Shown: positions 1 to 5,868 of the stretch, in pieces
Numbering within the stretch: the first letter of the stretch is position 1
How the letters are laid out: every line of letters starts with the position of its first letter
Origin: Syntrophomonadaceae bacterium
Lineage (GTDB): Bacteria > Bacillota > Ch66 > Ch109
Assembly (NCBI GenBank): GCA_012512295.1
Contig: JAAZDI010000357.1
Location: 1-6,608 of the forward strand
DNA: 6,608 bases
Direction: 5' to 3'
Made by a program: the position numbers and the translations under genes
Notes under the pieces: model-generated
Told to the model about the DNA's origin: nothing
Seen by the model: only the letters and a program-made list of their open reading frames with translations
Database searches by the model: none

Positions 1-346
1 GACCAACGTTACCCTGATTTTTTCCGCTAACCAGGCCTTGTTAGCTGCCCGTGCCGGGGCTAGTTTCGTCAGTCCTTTCGTGGGGCGGTTGGATGATGTG
101 GGCCAGGACGGCATCTACTTGGTTGAGGAAATCGTTGATATCTTTCGGCAGCATGAGCTATCTACCCAGGTAATTGCCGCCAGCATTCGCCATCCCATGC
201 ACGTTACCCAGGCGGCTCGGGCGGGTGCCCATATTGCCACCATTCCCTACGCGGTTATCAATCAGATGCTTAAGCATCCCTTGACCGATGCCGGGATTGC
301 GCGGTTTTTAGCCGATTGGGAAGCTGCCCAAAAAGTCGTTGTATAG
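1..346 (+). CDS. fsa: Fructose-6-phosphate aldolase / TalC-type transaldolase, C-terminal part (5' end outside window)
   Basis: The reading frame is open from the window edge (first full codon at base 2) to a TAG at 344-346, giving about 114 residues. The opening TNVTLIFS, then QALLAARAGASFVSPFVGRLDD and the later IRHP are hallmarks of the small transaldolase family (FsaA/TalC/MipB, usually about 212-220 residues). This is therefore roughly the C-terminal half of the TIM barrel. The Schiff-base lysine of this family lies upstream of the TN-TLIFS motif and is outside the window. Family members act in the cytoplasm: some cleave or form fructose 6-phosphate from dihydroxyacetone and glyceraldehyde 3-phosphate, others transfer a dihydroxyacetone unit in the pentose phosphate pathway. 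The sequence seen here cannot separate the two activities. The ATG-like or TTG codons inside the frame (for example TTG at 38) are internal, because conserved residues precede them. A terminator follows at 506-536. I am sure of the family and unsure of the exact substrate. Confidence 0.9.
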   Translation, partial: TNVTLIFSANQALLAARAGASFVSPFVGRLDDVGQDGIYLVEEIVDIFRQHELSTQVIAASIRHPMHVTQAARAGAHIATIPYAVINQMLKHPLTDAGIARFLADWEAAQKVVV

Positions 347-373
347 ATTGAAGCAGGAATGGGTTGGGCGGGA

Positions 374-494
374 GACTTAAACGTGAGGGCTTAAACTGTG
401 AGACTTAAAATGTGAAACTTAAAACGTGAGACTTTAAACGTGAGGCATAAAATATAAGACATAAGAATGAGATTTAAAACATGAGACTTAACCG
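374..494. repeat. Degenerate 14-nt tandem repeat, about nine units
   Basis: Successive units start at about 374, 387, 402, 416, 430, 444, 458, 471 and 485. They are 13-15 nt long and vary around GACTTAAAACGTGA. The central units (402-443) are the best preserved; the units at 444-470 are worn and the last one is partial. The array starts 27 nt after the transaldolase stop and ends just before the terminator hairpin, so it would be transcribed as part of that gene's 3' UTR. I do not recognise the element. It has no clear dyad within a unit and no frame encoding a convincing protein, since every unit contains stop-prone TTAAAA or TGA. Confidence 0.85.
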
Positions 495-505
495 TCTGAA
501 TCAAG

Positions 506-536
506 AACCCCCATTTCTATTAACTGGGGTTTTTTG
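506..536 (+). terminator. Rho-independent terminator downstream of the transaldolase gene
   Basis: AACCCC at 506-511 pairs with GGGGTT at 526-531 (a CCCCA/TGGGG register is also possible) around a 12-14 nt loop. A run of six T (530-535) follows. This separates the transaldolase transcript from the downstream efflux operon. The stem is short but G-C rich and the T-run is good. Confidence 0.75.
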
Positions 537-582
537 TTTAAAATTTCAGGCTGAGTAGAGCCTTCATTTTAAGCCTCGATGA

Positions 583-629
583 TCAGCGAAGCTGAACGAG
601 TTGACTCGTGGCTTAGTCGGCTGACCGAC
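583..629 (+). repeat. 5'-truncated divergent copy of the structured intergenic repeat (copy 0)
   Basis: The sequence resembles the 3' part of the tandem units at 5493-5816: GAAGC, then ACGAG, then TAG, then CTGACCGA in the same order and spacing. It folds into three consecutive small hairpins with perfect stems: TCAGC-GAA-GCTGA (583-595), ACGAG-TTGA-CTCGT (596-609) and GTCGG-CTGA-CCGAC (616-629). It is followed by AAAACACAAGC, a linker also seen after the copy that ends at 891. Homology by eye is moderate, but the hairpins are exact. Confidence 0.55.
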
Positions 630-664
630 CGAAAACACAAGCATTCAGAACACGTAATATTGAT

Positions 665-726
665 CGCGCAGTGTTTTAACGGCAGGTCAGCGATTGCGGT
701 TACATTATATATCAGAGAACTGAGGC
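665..726 (+). repeat. 5' portion of the structured repeat, divergent and 3'-truncated (copy 1a)
   Basis: CGCGCAGTGTTTTAACGG, then AGGTCAGCGATT, GCGGTT and GAACTGAGGC align in order with 5497-5552 of the downstream tandem copies, with small insertions. The copy stops at GAGGC, and a second start of the unit follows at about 741. The last 29 nt (698-726) recur with four differences at 762-790. No protein-coding signal supports the short frames that cross it. Confidence 0.7.
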
Positions 727-740
727 CTTGCACCTGTAAT

Positions 741-891
741 CAAACGCAACGCTCGAAACGAGTTTACATCATACATCAGAGAACCGAGGCGGGCTGAGGA
801 ACAGGAAGCATCGCTGTTTGAGCCCGCAGGGCGAGTTTGATGAATGTCTGAAGCCGACGAGATTCGTTCTCTGTCCAGCTGACTGACCGAG
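741..891 (+). repeat. Divergent structured repeat with an internal deletion near its 5' end (copy 1b)
   Basis: The copy starts with CAAACGCAACG, like the CAAACGCGCCG that opens the downstream copies. It lacks about 20 nt of the 5' region, then aligns to the end CTGACCGAG. The apical hairpin is GCCC-GCA-GGGC (822-832), flanked by TTTGA and GAGTTTG exactly as in the downstream copies. The outer CATC/GATG stem replaces their GCAGGCA/TGCCTGC stem. A further hairpin, ACGAGA-TTCGT-TCTCTGT (857-874, one bulge), matches the position and length of the one in the tandem copies. Retained pairing despite changed bases suggests selection on structure. Confidence 0.7.
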
Positions 892-892
892 T

Positions 893-918
893 TTAAACAC
901 AAGCGTTAAACACAAACG
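893..918. repeat. Two tandem 13-nt linker units after the structured repeat
   Basis: TTAAACACAAGCG (893-905) is followed directly by TTAAACACAAACG (906-918), which differs at one base. A related AAAACACAAGC sits at 632-642 behind copy 0. The motif therefore appears to be the junction sequence between successive repeat units and not an independent site. Confidence 0.6.
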
Positions 919-974
919 TATTTATTTTTTGAGTTAATTAACCTTGTTTAACCGGTTTCACAACCCGTAGAATA

Positions 975-1027
975 GTCCCTCTGGTTGCCTTTGGTCACCA
1001 ACCGGCCGGAAGAACCGTCCCTCTGGT
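975..1027. repeat. REP-like inverted and direct repeat remnant
   Basis: GTCCCTCTGGT occurs twice in direct orientation (975-985 and 1017-1027). Between them, CTGGTTG (981-987) can pair with CAACCGG (999-1005) to give a 7-bp stem with one wobble, next to the palindrome CCGGCCGG (1002-1009). AGAACCGTCCCTCTGG-type sequence is, from memory, common between genes in Clostridia as REP-like dispersed repeats. That identification is recall and not a search. It ends only 14 nt before the predicted -35 box of the efflux operon. Confidence 0.5.
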
Positions 1028-1041
1028 CGTGAAGAAAAGTA

Positions 1042-1071
1042 TTGACCAGTTTGGAATTCGAAGGGTATAGT
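1042..1071 (+). promoter_or_regulatory. Predicted sigma-A promoter of the efflux operon
   Basis: TTGACC at 1042-1047 (5 of 6 to the -35 consensus) and TATAGT at 1066-1071 (5 of 6 to the -10) are separated by 18 bp. Transcription would begin near 1077-1080. That leaves a leader of about 50 nt before the ATG at 1130 and practically none before the ATG at 1082, so the promoter also informs the start choice for the adaptor gene. It is the best match in the upstream region. Confidence 0.65.
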
Positions 1072-1083
1072 AAAGAGGGTAAT

Positions 1084-1103
1084 GACTGACCAGTCGGTAC
1101 TGG
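1084..1103. promoter_or_regulatory. Candidate repressor operator just downstream of the promoter
   Basis: GACTG-AC-CAGTC (1084-1095) is a 12-bp inverted repeat. It overlaps a second dyad, CCAGT-CGGT-ACTGG (1090-1103). The octamer TGACCAGT at 1087-1094 also occurs at 1043-1050 inside the -35 region, and CTGGTC in the opposite sense lies at 1023-1028. Dyads at the transcription start are typical TetR operator positions, so the regulator at 5869-6477 is a candidate ligand. No matching dyad was found in front of that regulator, which keeps confidence low. Confidence 0.3.
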
Positions 1104-1129
1104 AGAGAAAGGTAGGGGGTATATTGGTA

Positions 1130-2320
1130 ATGGGGTGTAAGCTGGTGAAAAAAAGGGGCTTAGTTCAAAACCGATGGTGGTGTTTTTTTCTGGGACTGAC
1201 CTTGATGGTTCTGCCACTGGCCGGATGGGGTTGCAGCAAAGAAGTCGTCTCTGGCGAACAGGAGATACGGCCGGTGCCGGTTCAGGTTGTGACGGTGACC
1301 AGAGGTTCGATCACTCAGAACATAACCTTGGCCGGAAAGATAAATCCGTACCTTGAGGTAGGTATAACCCCTAAGGTATCAGGTAAAGTCGTGTCCGTTT
1401 CGGTTGATGTAGGAGATACGGTCCAGAAAGGCCAGGTTCTGGCTCAGTTAGATACTACTGACATAGAAGCGCAATTGCGGCAGGCAGAAGCTGGATTAAC
1501 AGTGGCGCAAGTTAACCAGCAGCTGGCCGCGATAACTTTGGAAAACGCCCGGGTCAATCTGGAAAGAGTAAAAGAACTACATAACCAAGGGGTAGTTTCC
1601 GATAAGGATTTAGAAATGGCCCAAATGGCTTTTGACCAGGCCATTTCGGGTTTGGCGGATGCTCAGGTTAAGCAGGCTGAAGCCGGCCTTGATTTGATTA
1701 AAAACCAACTGCAAAACTTCACCCTCACCGCTCCGATCAGCGGGATGGTGGCCAGCCGCACTATTGATCCGGGGGAAATGGTTATGCCTGGCGGCCCGGT
1801 AATCACCCTGGTCGATATTAGTCGAGTGGTTGTGGAGTGCAGTGTGCCTGAAGGAGAAGTCAACCGGATCAAGACTGGTGAAAAGATTAAGATCCGGGTC
1901 CCAGCAGCGGCGGCGGAACCTTTTGAAGGCGAGATAACCAGCATTGCGCCAGCAGCGGATCCGGTGAGCAAGTCCTTCCCGGTGAAAATACAAATCGCCA
2001 ATTCAGAGCAGTTGCTGAAGCCCGGCATGTTTGCCGAAGTAGAACTAGCCACCGAGGCGTTCAATGACGTGTTGATATTGCCTAAAGAGGCGGTTGTCGA
2101 TAAGGGCGACATGCAGATAGTCTACGTGGTACGAGATGGGCGGGCCTACGAGGCGAAAGTCAAAACCGGTGCTTCTGATTTTAATTCAGTAGTTATCGTA
2201 GAAGGGGTCCAGGCCGGCGATCAAGTCGTGGCGGTGGGACAGAATACCGTTAAAGATCAGACTGCAGTTGAGATAGTGCCGGGGGCAGCCACCACGGTTA
2301 GCGAGGGGGCGAAAAGTTGA
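1130..2320 (+). CDS. RND efflux periplasmic-adaptor-like (membrane fusion) lipoprotein
   Basis: This 396-residue protein of the HlyD/AcrA family links or assists an RND pump. An N-terminal signal (Lys/Arg-rich, then hydrophobic 17-31) ends at LAGWGCS, a non-ideal lipobox that would put the lipid-anchored Cys at 35. Next come the first lipoyl half (about 81-110, with SGKVVSVSVDVGD), an alpha-helical coiled-coil hairpin rich in Gln, Ala and Glu (111-195), the second lipoyl half (197-229, LTAPISGMVASRTIDPGE), a beta-barrel (233-309, with LKPGMFAEV) and a membrane-proximal domain (315-384). The frame is also open from an ATG at 1082. I prefer 1130 because AGGGGG lies at 1114-1119, the signal peptide then begins normally, and the predicted transcription start is near 1078. 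A TTG at 1124 is a further alternative. The last codons overlap the RND gene start, so the two are translationally coupled. Confidence 0.9.
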   Translation: MGCKLVKKRGLVQNRWWCFFLGLTLMVLPLAGWGCSKEVVSGEQEIRPVPVQVVTVTRGSITQNITLAGKINPYLEVGITPKVSGKVVSVSVDVGDTVQKGQVLAQLDTTDIEAQLRQAEAGLTVAQVNQQLAAITLENARVNLERVKELHNQGVVSDKDLEMAQMAFDQAISGLADAQVKQAEAGLDLIKNQLQNFTLTAPISGMVASRTIDPGEMVMPGGPVITLVDISRVVVECSVPEGEVNRIKTGEKIKIRVPAAAAEPFEGEITSIAPAADPVSKSFPVKIQIANSEQLLKPGMFAEVELATEAFNDVLILPKEAVVDKGDMQIVYVVRDGRAYEAKVKTGASDFNSVVIVEGVQAGDQVVAVGQNTVKDQTAVEIVPGAATTVSEGAKS

Positions 2321-5300
2321 AAATATCCGACTTTGCTGTTAAACGACCGGTAGGCATCTTGATGCTCGTCGGTATCGTTATTGTGCTAGGTGCTGTTTCC
2401 CTGAGCAAACTGCCGGTTGATCTTTACCCAGAGATGAAATTCCCGATGGCCGGGATAATCGTATCCTATCCCGGAGCGGGACCGGAGGAGACTGAGTCTC
2501 AGGTAACCCAACCAATTGAGGAGATTGTCGGGACAATCGGCGACGTGAAGAATATCTATTCATCGACCCAGGCCGGCACTTCCATGGTATTGGTCGAATT
2601 TAACTGGGGCAAAGACATGGACTTTGCCGGTCTGGAGATTCGGGAAAAGGTTGATTTAATTAAAGGGTATTTGCCGGATGGGGTGGATACCCCTACGGTA
2701 GTCAAGATGGACCCATCAATGATGCCGATCGTCCAGATCGGGATGAGTGGGCCCAAGGATCTGGTAGAGCTCAAAACGATCGCTGAAGAGGAATTTAAAA
2801 GCACCCTGGAGCGAATTCCCGGGGTTGCTTCAGTCACCATCACCGGGGGATTAACCCGCGAAGTTCAGGTGCAGCTTGATCCGATTAAACTCCAGAACTA
2901 CGGGTTATCCCTGGCCCAGGTTACCCAGGTGCTGCGCAGCGATAACTTTAACCAGTCGGCCGGCGAAGTAACCGATGCCCAGAAAAAATTATTTGTGCGC
3001 AGCCTGGCTGAGTTTGAAAGCATCGAGGAAATCCGTAATCTGCCGCTGATATCCATGGCCGGGAGCACCATTTATCTGCGGGATGTGGCTGAGGTGACGG
3101 ATGGGTTTAAGGACCAGACCCAGCTTACGCGCATGAATGGCAAGCCTAGCATTGGGATTCACATTCAAAAACAATCCGACGCCAATACGGTCGAAATCGT
3201 GGATAAGCTGAAACAGGAGATTGACCAGCTCCGCTCTCGGCTTCCCCAGGACATTGAGATTGAGTATAGTTTCGACCAATCCCAGTTTATCAACCAGTCC
3301 ATCAGCACCGTGCAGCGGAGTGCCGTGGAAGGGGCAGTCCTGGCGGTTTTGGTTATTTTCTTATTTCTCAGAAATATCCGCAGCACTTTTATTATTTCCG
3401 TAGCGATTCCCCTGTCCATTATCTCGACTTTCATTTTAATGTATTTTGCCGGGATAACCTTTAACCTGGTCTCTATGGGAGGGTTAGCTTTAGGGATTGG
3501 CCGGATGGTGGATGACTCAATTGTGGTACTGGAGTGTATCTATCGGTACCGTAAGGATGGGTACAGTTTGTATGAAGCAGCTCGGCTGGGGGCTAGTGAA
3601 GTCGGAAACGCGGTTATGGCTTCCACTTTTACGACGATGGCGGTCTTTTTACCGATTGTCTTTATCGAGGGACTTTCGGCCGAGATCTTTCGGGATTTGG
3701 CCCTGACCGTTTCTTTTGCGATCTTTTCTTCGCTCCTGGTTGCTTTAACCCTGGTGCCCATGCTGTCCTCCAAAATGCTGACCGTGGATGACCCGGCCGA
3801 CCCGCGCCAACAACGGGGTTATCGTCGCCTGCTCAATCGCTGGGGTGAGCTGATCGATTACTTGAATACTGTTTACCTGCGGGTGCTGAAATGGGCCCTG
3901 GGACACCGAAAAACCATCATCCTCGGGATAACGGTAATGCTGGTCGGCAGTTTGGCCCTCATTCCCTTGATTGGGGCCGAGTTTTTCCCCAGCATGGATA
4001 GCGGCGAGATCGCTGTGAGCATTGAGCTGGATAAAGGGACCGTCTTAGCGCAGACTGATCAGGTTGCCGGGCAAGTGGAAGCAGTCTTAAACCAGATCCC
4101 GGAGGTAGATGGGGTGTTTACCAGTGTGGGATCGATCGGCACGATGATGGGGCAGTTCGGCACTCAGACAGATACTGCCCAGATTCGGGTCACGCTGGTT
4201 CCGCTAGCTGAGCGTAAACGGAGTGTTAGTGAAGTGGCCGATGACATCCGGGATCAGCTCTCGAGACTGCCGAGGGCCAACATAGAGGTCTCAGTTAGTG
4301 ACCCAATGATGCACGGCATGGGCGGCATTTCGCCGATTAGCATAGCCATCAAGGGAGATGACCTGGACATTTTAAAAGAATTGGCTGAAAAAGTGGCGGC
4401 TGAGGCCCGGCAGGTAGCCGGCACCCGGGAGATTGACACCACGGTTAGCACGGGTTCCCCAGAGGTACAGGTTCTGGTCGACCGCCAGAAAGCAGCTGTC
4501 TATGGTCTATCCGCCCTGCAGATTTCATCCACGGTGAAGACAGCGATTGATGGTCAAGTAGCAACCCGGTACCGGAAAAATAATCAAGAGATTGATATCC
4601 GGGTACGACTGCGACCGGAATCTCGGACCAATCTTAGCGACCTGGAAAACCTGGTTATTCAATCCCCAAGCGGGGCCCCGGTAATGCTTAAGCAAGTCGC
4701 CCGCTTATCGTATGGCGTGGGGCCGACGACGATTGAGCGCGAAAACCAGGTCCGGGTGGTTACTGTGGTCGGGGATATTGTGGGTCGAGACTTAAAGAGC
4801 GTGAACGATGATATCGAGTCCCGCTGCCGGAACATCGGGTTACCGCCTGGCTACACCATTGAGTTTGGTGGTTACAACAAAGAGATGATTGACGCCTTTC
4901 AAAACCTGACGTATGCTTTGGCCTTAGCCATATTGCTGGTCTACATGGTGATGGCGGTGCAGTATGAGTCATTCCTGTATCCCTTTGTCATCATGTTTAC
5001 CATGCCGACTTCAATTATCGGGGTGATTTTAGGCCTGGTCCTAACCGGGAAGACCTTCTGCGTGCCGGCCTTTATCGGCCTGATTATGCTGGCCGGGATT
5101 GTGGTCAGCAACGGGATTGTGTTAGTGGACTATATTAATACTTTGCGGGGTCGGGGCATGGAACGAAAAGAAGCGATTCTCACCGCCGGGCCTGTTCGGC
5201 TGCGGCCAATCTTGATGACCGCGATGGCCACAATCCTAGCCATGTTTCCTTTAGCTCTAGGTATTGGCGAGGGGGCTGAAGCCCAGGCCCCGATGGCGAT

Positions 5301-5466
5301 CGTGGTAATTGGCGGCATGACGGTCTCGACGATTCTGACTCTGGTCTTGTTGCCGGTTGTCTATACCCTGTTCGACGACCTGGGATCCCGCGTGAAAAAT
5401 CGGTTGCGGCGAAGATTGACCGGGGCCGGTACTGGTGCTCAGCCCCAAAGTGAGTCAGTAGGCTAA
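2317..5466 (+). CDS. RND-superfamily efflux transporter (AcrB/SwrC-like, HAE family)
   Basis: This 1049-residue, full-length RND pump is expected to export hydrophobic or amphipathic compounds using the proton gradient. It shows the family's internal duplication: TM1 at 12-30, a large extracytoplasmic porter domain to about 330, and a TM2-TM6 block from 336. TM7 at 533-553 starts the second half, with a second porter domain to about 860 and TM8-TM12 from 866. TM4 carries the paired acidic residues Asp399-Asp400 (GRMVDDSIVVLE), equivalent to the proton-relay Asp407/Asp408 of AcrB. The TM10 position that holds Lys940 in AcrB appears as Asn932 (VVSNGIVLVDY), as in many Gram-positive relatives. 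The start is TTG, overlapping the adaptor's TGA (TTGA), with GAGGGGG at 2303-2309 seven bases upstream. SwrC (YerP) of Bacillus is a plausible relative, but the substrate cannot be read from the sequence. No outer-membrane channel gene is in the window. Confidence 0.95.
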   Translation: MKISDFAVKRPVGILMLVGIVIVLGAVSLSKLPVDLYPEMKFPMAGIIVSYPGAGPEETESQVTQPIEEIVGTIGDVKNIYSSTQAGTSMVLVEFNWGKDMDFAGLEIREKVDLIKGYLPDGVDTPTVVKMDPSMMPIVQIGMSGPKDLVELKTIAEEEFKSTLERIPGVASVTITGGLTREVQVQLDPIKLQNYGLSLAQVTQVLRSDNFNQSAGEVTDAQKKLFVRSLAEFESIEEIRNLPLISMAGSTIYLRDVAEVTDGFKDQTQLTRMNGKPSIGIHIQKQSDANTVEIVDKLKQEIDQLRSRLPQDIEIEYSFDQSQFINQSISTVQRSAVEGAVLAVLVIFLFLRNIRSTFIISVAIPLSIISTFILMYFAGITFNLVSMGGLALGIGRMVDDSIVVLECIYRYRKDGYSLYEAARLGASEVGNAVMASTFTTMAVFLPIVFIEGLSAEIFRDLALTVSFAIFSSLLVALTLVPMLSSKMLTVDDPADPRQQRGYRRLLNRWGELIDYLNTVYLRVLKWALGHRKTIILGITVMLVGSLALIPLIGAEFFPSMDSGEIAVSIELDKGTVLAQTDQVAGQVEAVLNQIPEVDGVFTSVGSIGTMMGQFGTQTDTAQIRVTLVPLAERKRSVSEVADDIRDQLSRLPRANIEVSVSDPMMHGMGGISPISIAIKGDDLDILKELAEKVAAEARQVAGTREIDTTVSTGSPEVQVLVDRQKAAVYGLSALQISSTVKTAIDGQVATRYRKNNQEIDIRVRLRPESRTNLSDLENLVIQSPSGAPVMLKQVARLSYGVGPTTIERENQVRVVTVVGDIVGRDLKSVNDDIESRCRNIGLPPGYTIEFGGYNKEMIDAFQNLTYALALAILLVYMVMAVQYESFLYPFVIMFTMPTSIIGVILGLVLTGKTFCVPAFIGLIMLAGIVVSNGIVLVDYINTLRGRGMERKEAILTAGPVRLRPILMTAMATILAMFPLALGIGEGAEAQAPMAIVVIGGMTVSTILTLVLLPVVYTLFDDLGSRVKNRLRRRLTGAGTGAQPQSESVG

Positions 5467-5492
5467 ATAACTTATGCAGCGTGCAAATACGA

Positions 5493-5651
5493 CAAACGCG
5501 CCGTGTTTTAACGGAGGTCAGCGATTGGCGGTTTGCATCAAAGAACCGAGGCAGCTGAAGATCAGCAGGCATCTTTGTTTGAGCCTGAAAGGCGAGCTTG
5601 CTGCCTGCCCGAAGCAACGAGGTTCGATCCCAGTCTAGCCTGCTGACCGAG
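5493..5651 (+). repeat. Structured intergenic repeat, tandem copy A (candidate structured RNA)
   Basis: This is the first of two 159-nt units at a period of 165. Possible outer pairing joins GGTCAGC (5517-5523) and GCTGACC (5642-5648). Inside are hairpin GCTGA-AGA-TCAGC (5554-5566), the stem GCAGGCA/TGCCTGC (5565-5571 with 5602-5608) and the apical hairpin GCCT-GAA-AGGC (5583-5593). The apical hairpin is flanked by TTTGA and GAGCTTG, which can form tandem G-A pairs. CAGCAGGC near the middle is also complementary to GCCTGCTG near the end, so alternative folds exist. It begins 26 nt after the RND stop and no ordinary terminator precedes it. I do not recognise the family. Confidence 0.85.
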
Positions 5652-5657
5652 AAAAAT

Positions 5658-5816
5658 CAAACGCGCCGTGTTTTAACGGAGGTCAGCGATTGGCGGTTTG
5701 CATCAAAGAACCGAGGCAGCTGAAGATCAGCAGGCATCTTTGTTTGAGCCCAAAGGGCGAGTTTGCTGCCTGCCCGAAGCAACGAGGTTCGATCCCAGTC
5801 TAGCCTGCTGACCGAG
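5658..5816 (+). repeat. Structured intergenic repeat, tandem copy B (candidate structured RNA)
   Basis: I count four differences from copy A in 159 nt, at 5751, 5752, 5755 and 5762. Those at 5751 and 5755 change the closing T-A pair of the apical hairpin to C-G (GCCC-AAA-GGGC, 5748-5758). The 5752 change is in its loop, and 5762 is just outside the stem. The unit ends with CTGACCGAG, 52 nt before the TetR start codon, so any transcript of the regulator coming from upstream carries it in the leader. Near identity with copy A means a recent duplication or gene conversion. Confidence 0.85.
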
Positions 5817-5868
5817 TTAAAAGATAAGCGCAGATAATATCGCTGGGAAAGGCGGGACAGCAACGGTT

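Noticed and set aside
579..902. Short frames at 579-797 (+) and 705-902 (-) in the upstream non-coding stretch.
   Set aside because: Both lie within decayed repeat copies, have no recognisable domain and no ribosome site, and their composition is unlike the neighbouring genes.
944..973. A second promoter, TTGTTT (944-949) with TAGAAT (968-973), with the palindrome AACCGGTT (950-957) in its spacer.
   Set aside because: The -35 matches only 3 of 6 and the site runs into the REP-like repeat. The promoter at 1042-1071 is clearly better.
948..1217. Minus-strand frame across the operon promoter and adaptor start.
   Set aside because: It is a shadow of the promoter region and the adaptor's signal sequence, with no domain and no ribosome site.
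5611..5634. GGTTCGATCCC in the repeats looks like a tRNA T-arm.
   Set aside because: The flanking bases do not give a 5-bp T-stem, no acceptor, D or anticodon arm can be found, and the divergent copies lose the motif while keeping a different hairpin there.
5493..5816. A CRISPR array or integron attC sites as an explanation for the tandem repeats.
   Set aside because: The units are 159 nt, with only a 6-nt gap between the tandem copies, so there are no spacers. No cas or integrase gene is visible, and the core-site motifs of attC are absent.
5180..5863. Two minus-strand frames (5180-5617 and 5657-5863) share a nearly identical peptide stretch of about 40 residues, suggesting a small repeated protein.
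   Set aside because: The identity is fully explained by the 165-nt DNA repeat. One frame runs deep into the RND gene on the opposite strand. The compensatory changes favour structure over coding, and no Shine-Dalgarno site supports either start.
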